IMG/VR virus record: IMGVR_UViG_3300020442_003262
Span: 1 to 43,858 of that record
Origin: a virus
DNA: 43,858 nucleotides
Direction: 5' to 3' (one strand)
This document shows, piece after piece, positions 23,984 through 31,050 of this stretch (within the stretch, counting starts at the first letter, position 1; each line of letters starts with the position of its first letter). A model generated the notes under the pieces. That model saw nothing but the letters and a program-made list of their open reading frames with translations, did not search any database and had not been told where the DNA came from. A program made the position numbers and the translations under genes.

Positions 23984-24016
23984 GGTTTTTTTTCACTTTT
24001 TTTCACTTTTTTTTAG

Positions 24017-24466
24017 TTAAAAATCTCCTTCTGCTACTTGAAAGCAAGGTATTCCATTAGCTCTCCACATAGAAACAACTCTGTTTCTGTCATCGAAAAC
24101 TAAATCTGGCTTCCAATCTGCTGCTATTAAAGCGTCTAATACATCTTTTTTGAACTCGTCATCAGCTCTGAAGTCTTCATCTTCTCTTAAAAATAAGTGA
24201 GAGAACTGAACTCCAGCTGAGTATAATTGAGTTTCAGTGACTTGTCTATGTCTTTCATTTCTAGCTGAAACAACAACTATTTCAGCACCAGCATCTTGTA
24301 ATGCTATAGCCATATCAACTACGTTTTGGTTTGGAGTATCGCCCTTCATAACTTCAGGGTCCATAAAAGTTTTCCAATCATTATTACCATCAGAAACTAA
24401 ATGCCTTCTATGCTCGATATTCATAAGAGTACCGTCTACGTCGAATATTACTTTGTTTAATGTCAT
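24017..24466 (-). CDS. HAD phosphatase, T4 PseT 3'-phosphatase-like domain
   Basis: 149 residues with the layout of the phosphatase domain of T4 polynucleotide kinase (PseT): motif I FDVDGTL with Asp9 and Asp11, then HRRHL, PNQNVVDMAIALQDAGAEIV then VVSARNERHRQVTETQL (motif II Ser), LFLREDEDFRADDEFKKDVL (motif III Lys) and VFDDRNRVVSMWRANGIPCF (motif IV). It should remove 3' phosphates from nucleic acid ends, or act on nucleotides. No kinase domain is attached. It is behind its own early promoter with AAGGAA. Confidence 0.88.
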   Translation of the reverse strand: MTLNKVIFDVDGTLMNIEHRRHLVSDGNNDWKTFMDPEVMKGDTPNQNVVDMAIALQDAGAEIVVVSARNERHRQVTETQLYSAGVQFSHLFLREDEDFRADDEFKKDVLDALIAADWKPDLVFDDRNRVVSMWRANGIPCFQVAEGDF

Positions 24467-24489
24467 ATTATTTCCTTATCTATAGGTAT

Positions 24490-24518
24490 ATTATAACACA
24501 TTCTTTTGTAAATGTAAA
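24490..24518 (-). promoter_or_regulatory. Sigma70-like early promoter
   Basis: TTTACA (24518-24513), 17-nt spacer, TATAAT (24495-24490), then a short leader with AAGGAA before the HAD phosphatase ATG. A-tracts lie upstream (24521-24540). Confidence 0.87.
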
Positions 24519-24537
24519 CGATTTTTTTAACTTTTTT

Positions 24538-24924
24538 TTAATTTATTTTAGCGCAACGCCTTTTAGCTTTATTGAGTATATGATAATTATTATATAATAC
24601 AATAAACATTATATTATTCATTGATTGTAAACCCTTTTTAGATAGGGTTCCTCGTTTTAAATCGTATTGAACGGCTGGAGTAATTAAAGCAACTTTAGTC
24701 CATATTAAACTATTTGTTGATGGCTTTTCTCCAAAGATAGGATTTGCTTCTCTTACACAGTTGTATTTAGTTCCTTCTACTGTAGTCCATACATCAAGTG
24801 CTTGGAATAATGCAAAGGTTGCCCATTCAGCTGTACCAGGCGGGTCAGCTAGTTCAAATTGGAGTGTATATGGTGACGGCCTCTGTCTTTCCTTTAACTT
24901 TGATTGTATCGACAAATTGTACAT
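24538..24924 (-). CDS. Small membrane protein (DUF5658-like)
   Basis: The frame is open to 25212, but upstream of about 24900 it is antisense-free overlap with the cyclase gene in another phase. The likely start is the ATG at 24924, giving 128 residues and a 71-nt overlap with the cyclase end. The core AEWATFALFQALDVWTTVEG then TKYNCVREANPIFGEKPS and two hydrophobic stretches (LIWTKVALITPAV, NIMFIVLYNNYHIL) resemble small phage membrane proteins of the DUF5658 type. It ends in a basic KAKRRCAKIN. It is the last gene of the cyclase-curli unit. Confidence 0.65.
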   Translation of the reverse strand: MYNLSIQSKLKERQRPSPYTLQFELADPPGTAEWATFALFQALDVWTTVEGTKYNCVREANPIFGEKPSTNSLIWTKVALITPAVQYDLKRGTLSKKGLQSMNNIMFIVLYNNYHILNKAKRRCAKIN

Positions 24925-26704
24925 CTCTTGCTGGACAGCTATAATGTGTTTCCTGTCCCAACAACACTCGAACCCCATCATAATTTCTTGTTTGTCCTTC
25001 GAGTCTAGACGCCAAGTTGACTGCGTCTCCAATGACGGAATAGTCAAATCGAGCTTCTGAGCCCATGTTTCCGACGATGCATTCACCTGTGTTGATACCA
25101 ATACCAATATCAATCCTAGGTAAACCTTTACTTTCCAATTCAATAATGAATTCATCTGCTGCCTCCAATATTTCCTGAGCTGTGTCGATTGCTCTTGCTG
25201 CATGGTCTTCACATCTCAAAGGTGCGTTCCAAAATGCCATGATACAATCACCCATAAATTTATCAATTGTACCACCATTCTTGAGAATGATTTTTGTCAT
25301 TCTATCTAAATAATTATTTATAAGGTCAACTAACCCTGCAGGATTATTGAGAGTTTTATAATGTTCTGAGATTGGTGTAAACCCTACGATATCCATAAAC
25401 ATAAATGTCATATATCTTTGGTCACCACCAAGTCTTAATAAATCAGGGTTTTGTTGTAATTCTTTTACTAAGTCAGGAGATACATAGGTTCCAAATTGTT
25501 TCTTAATTTGTTGCCTTAACATATATTGACGATAGAAGTTATTGAAGGCCGTTGAAGTTAGTAAAATTATATATAATATTAGTATATAACTAAGGTCAAG
25601 GAGTATCTGCGAGCTGCTCCACAGAGACCAGCTGAGATATCCAGAACCAGCAGTCAAAGATACAAATAATAAACCAGATATCCATATCGGTAGATAATAC
25701 ATTGACAGTATTATTATTAATCCACCAACAGCCATAATTCCTAATTCAACTGTAGTAGTCCAAAGTGGACGTGAGATTGGATTATCAGATATGATTGTTT
25801 GTAAAGCATTTGCTTGTAATTGATGTGGATATAATAAACCGCCTGGTGTTGGTATTTGATTTGCTATACCTTTCGCACTTACACCAATTATAACGGTTTG
25901 TCCTTGTAAATCTGGTATTGGATTAAGACCATGATGAGTTTTTTCTCCATATTCATATTCAATAAATTTACTATTCCATTTTAACCATATACTTCCATCT
26001 GAATCTGTAGGTATATCAAAAGGTCTTAATACTATACCTTCGATACCAGCTTCATTTGTTTTTACTGTATAACTTTTTTTATTCTGTATTGCTCTTACTG
26101 TTTCTAATGGTAATGATGGATATAAATCTCCATTGATTTGAGATATTAATGGTATTCTTCTTGTGATATTATCTACCTCAGGAGATGCATTAATTAATCC
26201 TACACCCCAAGCTTGAGATTCTAATTCTTCTATATTGGTAATTAATCCATCATATTTGTATATAAAATTAAGTGGGTCAGTATTTCCAAAGGTTGCGTAC
26301 CCCACGTACGGCGCGCGCGTACTACGTCCACGTGCGTCTGCGTCCTGCGCAAGAATGATACCATTATCTTTTATCCATGATGCAAATACTTCGTCTCCAC
26401 CGAATCTATCTTTTTCCGGAAACATAATAGTAAATACAATCATACCTGCACCAGCATTACGAAGGTCTGATATCATTTGAGCGTAATTTTGTCTAGGCCA
26501 AGGGAATTGACCTATTTCTTCTAAAGATGTTTCACCAATATTTAATATAACAATATCAGTTGATTCTTTTTCTGGTAAGGATTGTATATATTGGTCAAAA
26601 ACATTTAACCTTGTTTGTTCTACTAACTGTGGGTCAGATATTCTAACACCAACTAATAATACTAATAGAATAATAGAAGTCCAAATGGACGTAAGATATT
26701 TCAT
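24854..26704 (-). CDS. CHASE2-domain class III adenylate cyclase
   Basis: 616 residues. One membrane helix (about 7-22), a CHASE2-type sensor outside the cytoplasm (about 30-310, with QLVEQTRLNVFDQYI, FPWPRQNYAQMISDLRNAG and VDNITRRIPL), three more helices (about 318-388), a short linker, and a class III cyclase domain (about 428-612). Catalytic residues are present: metal Asp438 (FMDIVGFT) and Asp486, adenine-selecting Lys482 (IDKFMGD) with Ser556, and transition-state Asn563 and Arg567 (GDAVNLASRLEG). It should make cAMP in response to an envelope signal. Codons 118-138 are strikingly GC-rich. It follows the curlin-like gene directly. Confidence 0.93.
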   Translation of the reverse strand: MKYLTSIWTSIILLVLLVGVRISDPQLVEQTRLNVFDQYIQSLPEKESTDIVILNIGETSLEEIGQFPWPRQNYAQMISDLRNAGAGMIVFTIMFPEKDRFGGDEVFASWIKDNGIILAQDADARGRSTRAPYVGYATFGNTDPLNFIYKYDGLITNIEELESQAWGVGLINASPEVDNITRRIPLISQINGDLYPSLPLETVRAIQNKKSYTVKTNEAGIEGIVLRPFDIPTDSDGSIWLKWNSKFIEYEYGEKTHHGLNPIPDLQGQTVIIGVSAKGIANQIPTPGGLLYPHQLQANALQTIISDNPISRPLWTTTVELGIMAVGGLIIILSMYYLPIWISGLLFVSLTAGSGYLSWSLWSSSQILLDLSYILILYIILLTSTAFNNFYRQYMLRQQIKKQFGTYVSPDLVKELQQNPDLLRLGGDQRYMTFMFMDIVGFTPISEHYKTLNNPAGLVDLINNYLDRMTKIILKNGGTIDKFMGDCIMAFWNAPLRCEDHAARAIDTAQEILEAADEFIIELESKGLPRIDIGIGINTGECIVGNMGSEARFDYSVIGDAVNLASRLEGQTRNYDGVRVLLGQETHYSCPARDVQFVDTIKVKGKTEAVTIYTPI

Positions 26705-27505
26705 TTAGTTTCCTTGTGTGACAGAAACGGAGCAACCACCAACAGTATTACATGTTTGACTTAGGCTATATGATTGATTTGTATCTCCGGTTTGAGTTAA
26801 ATTTAAATCAGTACCATAAGTTCCATTCAAGGTAATTGTTGCAGTGTGAGCACCAGTTTTCTTTTGTACGATTGATGCTTCATTATAATCATTATTAATT
26901 GTAAGATTTAATGTTTTATTTCCATTCTGCATTTGTTTAACATATACATCGTTATGGTCTCCATAGATATTTGCTATTATACTATGAGTGATTGAGCTTG
27001 AATCTTGTTTTTGGCTGCCTTTAAAATCATTTTCATCGCCATGAATATCTAATCTGACATAGTTTCCACCAGGTTCTGTTCCATCATAATTCCAATTTGG
27101 AGTTAAACTATTATTAAGTTCAAATCCTTGGCCAAATACAACGTTGTTATCATCACCCCAAACATGGAACTGAAAGTCATTTGCATTACATGGAGTTGTT
27201 GAACATTTTTGTCTAATATCAATATCGTTATTGACACCATCTAAATCTCCGCCCCAATTATAACCTGAACCCCAATCATCGGTATATCCAACATATAGGT
27301 TATTTCCTATTTGGTTTATTTTAACAGTATTGTTTTGATGGTCAAAAGAAAATCGAATTAAATTATTATATCCATACTGATTGACATTAATTTCAAAATT
27401 ATCTCCACCGTTAACTTGGTCAACATGGACGTGATTATCATCTGCATAAACAGATAATGATAAACTAACTAGACTGATTAATATATATTTCAATTCCATC
27501 TCCAT
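26705..27505 (-). CDS. Curlin-repeat secreted protein 1
   Basis: 266 residues. Signal peptide in about 1-21 (ELKYILISLVSLSLSVYA before DDNH). The mature part is Asn/Gly/Asp-rich with degenerate repeats of about 22-25 residues such as GDNFEINVNQYGYNNLI, QNNTVKINQIGNNLYV, GDENDFKGSQKQ and GDHNDVYVKQMQNGNKTLNL. These match the G-x-x-N-x(5)-Q pattern of curli subunits CsgA/CsgB, which form amyloid strands. A Cys pair lies near the C-terminus (TCNTVGGCSV) and another near 100. The 5' end overlaps the FecR gene by 41 nt. CsgG and CsgF genes upstream give the likely export route. Confidence 0.85.
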   Translation of the reverse strand: MEMELKYILISLVSLSLSVYADDNHVHVDQVNGGDNFEINVNQYGYNNLIRFSFDHQNNTVKINQIGNNLYVGYTDDWGSGYNWGGDLDGVNNDIDIRQKCSTTPCNANDFQFHVWGDDNNVVFGQGFELNNSLTPNWNYDGTEPGGNYVRLDIHGDENDFKGSQKQDSSSITHSIIANIYGDHNDVYVKQMQNGNKTLNLTINNDYNEASIVQKKTGAHTATITLNGTYGTDLNLTQTGDTNQSYSLSQTCNTVGGCSVSVTQGN

Positions 27506-28619
27506 CGTTGAATTGCATTACGCCTTCGTAATCATTAGTGACAACATCTATAAATCCACTGCCACCGGCTCCTATTATAATATTTATAACTCCATTGACA
27601 CTTCGAAAGAAAACTAAATTACCATCTTGTTCAAATACATTAAATTGAGAATCTTTGTTAAATCCTACTTGTGCACCTTTTAATTTAAATCCACTTAAAT
27701 TTCCACCGCCTTCTTGCGCGTCCGCGAGAACAACTTTAGTTCTTTCTAAAGCTTCAACTACATCTAATAAATCTCTTAAAAAATCAACATCTAATAAATC
27801 GATATCGAGTTCTGAGAATTCTAAATCTTCTTCAGTTTCTGCTAATGCATCTGTTTCCAATTCGTTAAATTCTAAAAAATCAACATCTAATATACCACCA
27901 TCTTGGTCCTGGTCATCTTTAGCCTGTTCTTCAATTGCTTGTTTAACCTCACTTGGTGGATTAACAATAAACATATTATCAATCATACTTGGTGTTAAAC
28001 CATTAATTGTGACTGGAGTTGTAGGGTTAGAATCCATTGTACTTACCATTGTAGCTTGATAAGGTTGGTTTAATATAACCTCGCCTGCTAAATTCGATAC
28101 ACTGATTTCACCCGACGGGTCACCGTTCGCATCAGGTAATAATACTATAAGACTTCTTCCTAACTCATCAATTGTTGTAGTAAAATCTGTACCACGAATA
28201 CCGATGGTTGCTGTAGGAGTTTGTATATCAATGTTTGCTTTATTAATTAATCCTTTGGAACCTGAAGCAAACCTGGCAGTTCCCATAACCATTCTCATAC
28301 TCATTTTCGAAAGATTAGGATTAGGGTCATAATATATTTCATCGATATAAACTTCTGTATGTTCTTTCAAAGCCAATTCGGCTGAATCAATGAATTCAAT
28401 TAGCATACTTCCCATTGCGGTTTCTGCTCTATCATATAATTCTACGGGAAGTACTGCACCAGATACAACAATCTCCTCTTGTTGTCTGACGATTTTACCT
28501 ACACCTGTAGATTCTACTATATCACCAATGGAGTCAGCATAAACTGACCCCACTAGTAAAAAACTACTAACTATCGTTAGCTGAATCTTTCTGATTAATT
28601 TGAATGACTGAATTATCAC
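27465..28619 (-). CDS. FecR-domain periplasmic protein
   Basis: 384 residues. Signal peptide in about 1-29 (IQLTIVSSFLLVGSVYA before DSIG). A FecR domain follows (about 30-190): SMLIEFIDSAELALKEHTEV then YIDEIYY, GTARFASGSKG and the hallmark IDIQTPTATIGIRGTDFTT. The middle (about 235-300) is very acidic with two DVDFL repeats, and the end is Gly-rich and beta-like. FecR-domain proteins are often encoded with CHASE2 sensors in bacteria, so it may be the periplasmic partner of the cyclase. Its start overlaps the second curlin-like gene by 53 nt. Confidence 0.9.
   Translation of the reverse strand: MIIQSFKLIRKIQLTIVSSFLLVGSVYADSIGDIVESTGVGKIVRQQEEIVVSGAVLPVELYDRAETAMGSMLIEFIDSAELALKEHTEVYIDEIYYDPNPNLSKMSMRMVMGTARFASGSKGLINKANIDIQTPTATIGIRGTDFTTTIDELGRSLIVLLPDANGDPSGEISVSNLAGEVILNQPYQATMVSTMDSNPTTPVTINGLTPSMIDNMFIVNPPSEVKQAIEEQAKDDQDQDGGILDVDFLEFNELETDALAETEEDLEFSELDIDLLDVDFLRDLLDVVEALERTKVVLADAQEGGGNLSGFKLKGAQVGFNKDSQFNVFEQDGNLVFFRSVNGVINIIIGAGGSGFIDVVTNDYEGVMQFNDGDGIEIYINQSS
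27581..27588 (-). promoter_or_regulatory. Possible late promoter box for curlin-like gene 1
   Basis: TATAAATA on the minus strand inside the FecR gene, 75 nt before the curlin-like start. The position is compatible with a late internal promoter, but a chance match in AT-rich coding DNA cannot be excluded. Confidence 0.3.
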
Positions 28620-29295
28620 TTGTAATATCCAATGTTATGATAGCATTTGGTGTAGCACATCCACCACCTGAAGCTGCGCATGTTCCAGATAGTTGGTTGA
28701 TATCTACATCGGCACTATCGCCATTTAATTCAACGGTCATTTCGTTTGCGCCATCTTTTTGTAAAGTGTTAATATTATTTGATGCACCGGTTATATCCCA
28801 GTTCCAAACTATATCATCACTTTCCCAATCGACATCAAAAACATTTGAACTACCGATAACAATTAAATCAGCATTTAAACGTTCTGCACTAAAAGCTGAA
28901 CCTTGGTCTAAGTCAAAAGTATTACTTGAACCGGTTACGCTAAAGTTTATATCAGAATCATCTGAACTGCCTGTACTACCAATCGTCCAATCTATTTCAT
29001 TTGAATCACCAGTAAAATCTAACTTATAAGTTGAATTATCAGCGGTGACTGGACCAAATAAAATATTTGAATTACCAGTAAAATCTAAATCAAACTCAAG
29101 TGTTGCACCAGTGATTAACATTGCAGTTGAAGAAGATGAGAAGTCATTACCTCCTATCTTGTTTCCAAAACCTTCTTGGTCAATGTATAATTTAAGTGTA
29201 TCACCAGTTTGAGTTATTATGATTTCGTTATCATCAGTATCAGCGAAAATGGTTGTTGTCGACAATAATAAAATTAAACTAATTAGTTTCTTCAT
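28567..29295 (-). CDS. Curlin-repeat secreted protein 2
   Basis: The ATG at 29295 (MKKLISLILLLSTTTIFADT) gives a clean signal peptide and 242 residues; the frame is open 11 codons further upstream, inside csgG. The mature part has about nine spaced repeats of the form D-F/I-TG-D/S-SN, for example LDFTGNSNILF, LDFTGDSNEID, FSVTGSSNTFDLDQG, VIGSSNVFDVD and DITGASNNIN, ending in two stricter curlin-like units (VDINQ, IQINQ). A TCAASGGGCAT Cys pair sits near the C-terminus, as in curlin-like protein 1. Likely an exported amyloid-type subunit or nucleator. Confidence 0.85.
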   Translation of the reverse strand: MKKLISLILLLSTTTIFADTDDNEIIITQTGDTLKLYIDQEGFGNKIGGNDFSSSSTAMLITGATLEFDLDFTGNSNILFGPVTADNSTYKLDFTGDSNEIDWTIGSTGSSDDSDINFSVTGSSNTFDLDQGSAFSAERLNADLIVIGSSNVFDVDWESDDIVWNWDITGASNNINTLQKDGANEMTVELNGDSADVDINQLSGTCAASGGGCATPNAIITLDITSDNSVIQINQKDSANDS

Positions 29296-30205
29296 TTTCG
29301 TTATACCCCTCGATTTCCCAATAGCCACGCCTGTGACCTTGGTGTATTAATTCCAACACGGCTGCTTCAATTGCAGTTCGTGTTGCGTAAGTCACTGACT
29401 CATTATTACCCACACCATCCTCGTACTCTACAAGTTCGGTACCTTGCTCGATAAATCTAAATATATCTCCGCTTTTACCATAACTCAATACAGTTTTACG
29501 AGTCTGTACATTAAGTAAAACCTCTCCCGTAAGAACTGAAACAGCTCTCATCGAGACAGTCACAACATCTTGACGATATTGTTTTGTAGCACCAATACCA
29601 AGATATCTAGCACCTCTACCGCCAGATTTGATATTAGTATCATATCCTATTACACCACCTTCGATAATCATACCAGCAAAAAGTAGTGAATTTAATTCTT
29701 TAAATTTTTCTTCTCCATTCTTTTTAGCAAAGTCTTGTCTTGCTGAACGGATGATTTGTCTTTCTCTTACTAAATGGTCTAATCCATTTCTTTCTACAAC
29801 CCTAAACCATTTACCTTGGCCGGCTGTTTTTAATGCATCAATAACTAATTCAACACCACCCTGTGATACTGCAGTAGAAAAGTCAGCAATATTATCCTTT
29901 GGTTTTCTTTGTCCAGTTTTATCTGCAAATTGATATACAGCAACAACTGGCATTTCTTTAGCTGGTGGTAAATCTAAAAGTTCTATGTATGATGGTAATC
30001 TTATTACTTCTGGTTCTTCTACACAGAGAAATGGTAAAGCTTTTTCAAAAGAACGTCCTACGGCTTTTGCATAGTTAAGCAAATCGTGTGGATACTGTTC
30101 TCCCCAAAAATCTGGATTACATTCCTGTGGATAGTCTGTAAATCTTGGATGCATTGCGCACCCAGATATAATAAGTAATAAACTAAGAACCGTCGCCCGA
30201 ACCAT
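29279..30205 (-). CDS. csgG: CsgG outer-membrane curli secretion channel
   Basis: The start at 30205 is chosen because GGAGG lies 8 nt upstream. It gives a lipoprotein signal, MVRATVLSLLLIISGC, with lipidation at Cys16. The core matches E. coli CsgG closely: VVAVYQFADKTGQRKP, DFSTAVSQGG, GKWFRVVERNGLDHLVRERQ, IIEGGVIGYDTNIKSGGRGA then RYLGIGA, VLTGEVLLNVQTRKTVLSYG and FRFIEQGTELVEYE. About 60 extra residues with two Cys lie between lipobox and core. In the constriction loop the Phe56 equivalent is kept, but the Tyr51 and Asn55 equivalents look replaced by Lys and Asp. It should form the nonameric pore for the curlin-like proteins. Confidence 0.95.
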   Translation of the reverse strand: MVRATVLSLLLIISGCAMHPRFTDYPQECNPDFWGEQYPHDLLNYAKAVGRSFEKALPFLCVEEPEVIRLPSYIELLDLPPAKEMPVVAVYQFADKTGQRKPKDNIADFSTAVSQGGVELVIDALKTAGQGKWFRVVERNGLDHLVRERQIIRSARQDFAKKNGEEKFKELNSLLFAGMIIEGGVIGYDTNIKSGGRGARYLGIGATKQYRQDVVTVSMRAVSVLTGEVLLNVQTRKTVLSYGKSGDIFRFIEQGTELVEYEDGVGNNESVTYATRTAIEAAVLELIHQGHRRGYWEIEGYNENEETN

Positions 30206-30782
30206 CGACATCACCTCCAAAGTATCCAGTGCCGATTGGTATTTCTATTATTGTTTCAGTTCCATCTGAATCTACAATTGTCATTCTAATATATTCGGTA
30301 CCATCGTCTCCGGTTATCACTTCGTAGGTAATAGTTGAGCCTTCTAAAACAAAAGACCCAAATCGTACTGGGTTATCGTTCGAAAACATGCTTTCAACAA
30401 GCTGTTTTGCCATTTGAGCATATATTCTCGATTCTAAGTTTCTTATAAATTTCGCTAATGTAGTATTATCAGCTTCTCTTTCAGCAGCTTTTCTAGCTGA
30501 TTCAAGAGCTTCTTCTATGGCTTTCTTTCTTGAATGTTCTTGGTTTTCGATTGTAAGATAATGCGCACCAGTTCCTTGTCCATTAAATGATGGATTCTTA
30601 AACTTGTGTACAATTTCTTGAGCTTGAAGTGGTTGAGCCATAAAGAACCAAATCCCGCCACCAATTAGAAGTAAACCAAGAGTAAATGAAAACAACTTTT
30701 GTTTCCAACTGCGTCTTTCTGGACGCATAACTTCATAGCCGTAAGTATTTAACTTACGTAATATATGTCCTTCAGTTATCAT
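30183..30782 (-). CDS. csgF: CsgF-like curli assembly factor
   Basis: The start at 30782 follows AGAGGA and gives 199 residues. A basic N-region of about 30 residues precedes a hydrophobic segment (about 33-52) ending AQPLQA, which could be cleaved like a signal peptide or stay as an anchor. The mature part starts QEIVHKFKNPSFNGQG, matching the CsgF motif (F-x-NP-x-FGG) that plugs the CsgG pore. It then has YLTIENQ, a charged helix and FGSFVLEGSTITYEVITGDD then GTEYIRMTIVDSDGTETIIE like the CsgF C-terminal beta region. It overlaps csgG by 23 nt. CsgE and CsgD are not seen. Confidence 0.85.
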   Translation of the reverse strand: MITEGHILRKLNTYGYEVMRPERRSWKQKLFSFTLGLLLIGGGIWFFMAQPLQAQEIVHKFKNPSFNGQGTGAHYLTIENQEHSRKKAIEEALESARKAAEREADNTTLAKFIRNLESRIYAQMAKQLVESMFSNDNPVRFGSFVLEGSTITYEVITGDDGTEYIRMTIVDSDGTETIIEIPIGTGYFGGDVDGSGDGS

Positions 30783-31050
30783 TTTTTCCTCTTTTCTTTT
30801 CATTTTCTCTCATTTCTAAAATAACATCTACTTTCTGCTGTAAACGTATCATATCTTGGTCGAGCATACGCACTTGGTCAATTAGTTTAATTAATTGTAC
30901 ATGCATTTTTTCTACTTCTGGTTCTATATTCTCAGATATAAAATTCCATACAAAATATACATAATAACCTAAACCAATTACCATAACTGTTGGAAATCCA
31001 TAATCCTTTATTAAACTTACAACGGTAAAATCTGGCGCTACTACATCCAT
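30772..31050 (-). CDS. Single-span membrane coiled-coil protein B
   Basis: 92 residues: IKDYGFPTVMVIGLGYYVYF then VWNFIS as a membrane helix (about 14-38), followed by a long coiled coil (about 45-85) and a basic tail. It is a clear paralogue in layout of the gene just upstream (D-x-G-x-P-x(5)-G-Y motif, then heptads). Such proteins resemble BhlA/UviB-type holins in architecture, but here they are immediately upstream of csgF, so they may instead be envelope partners of the export system. Overlaps csgF by 11 nt. Confidence 0.75.
   Translation of the reverse strand: MDVVAPDFTVVSLIKDYGFPTVMVIGLGYYVYFVWNFISENIEPEVEKMHVQLIKLIDQVRMLDQDMIRLQQKVDVILEMRENEKKRGKNDN

Noticed and set aside
24925-25212. 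N-terminal extension of the DUF5658-like gene with an apparent signal sequence
   Set aside because: These codons overlap the catalytic end of the adenylate cyclase in another phase; only the part after about 24924 resembles the family.
25315-25322. TATAAATA box inside the cyclase gene
   Set aside because: It is not near a gene start. Similar internal matches at 37880 and 39062 were also dropped, since several are expected by chance in DNA this AT-rich.
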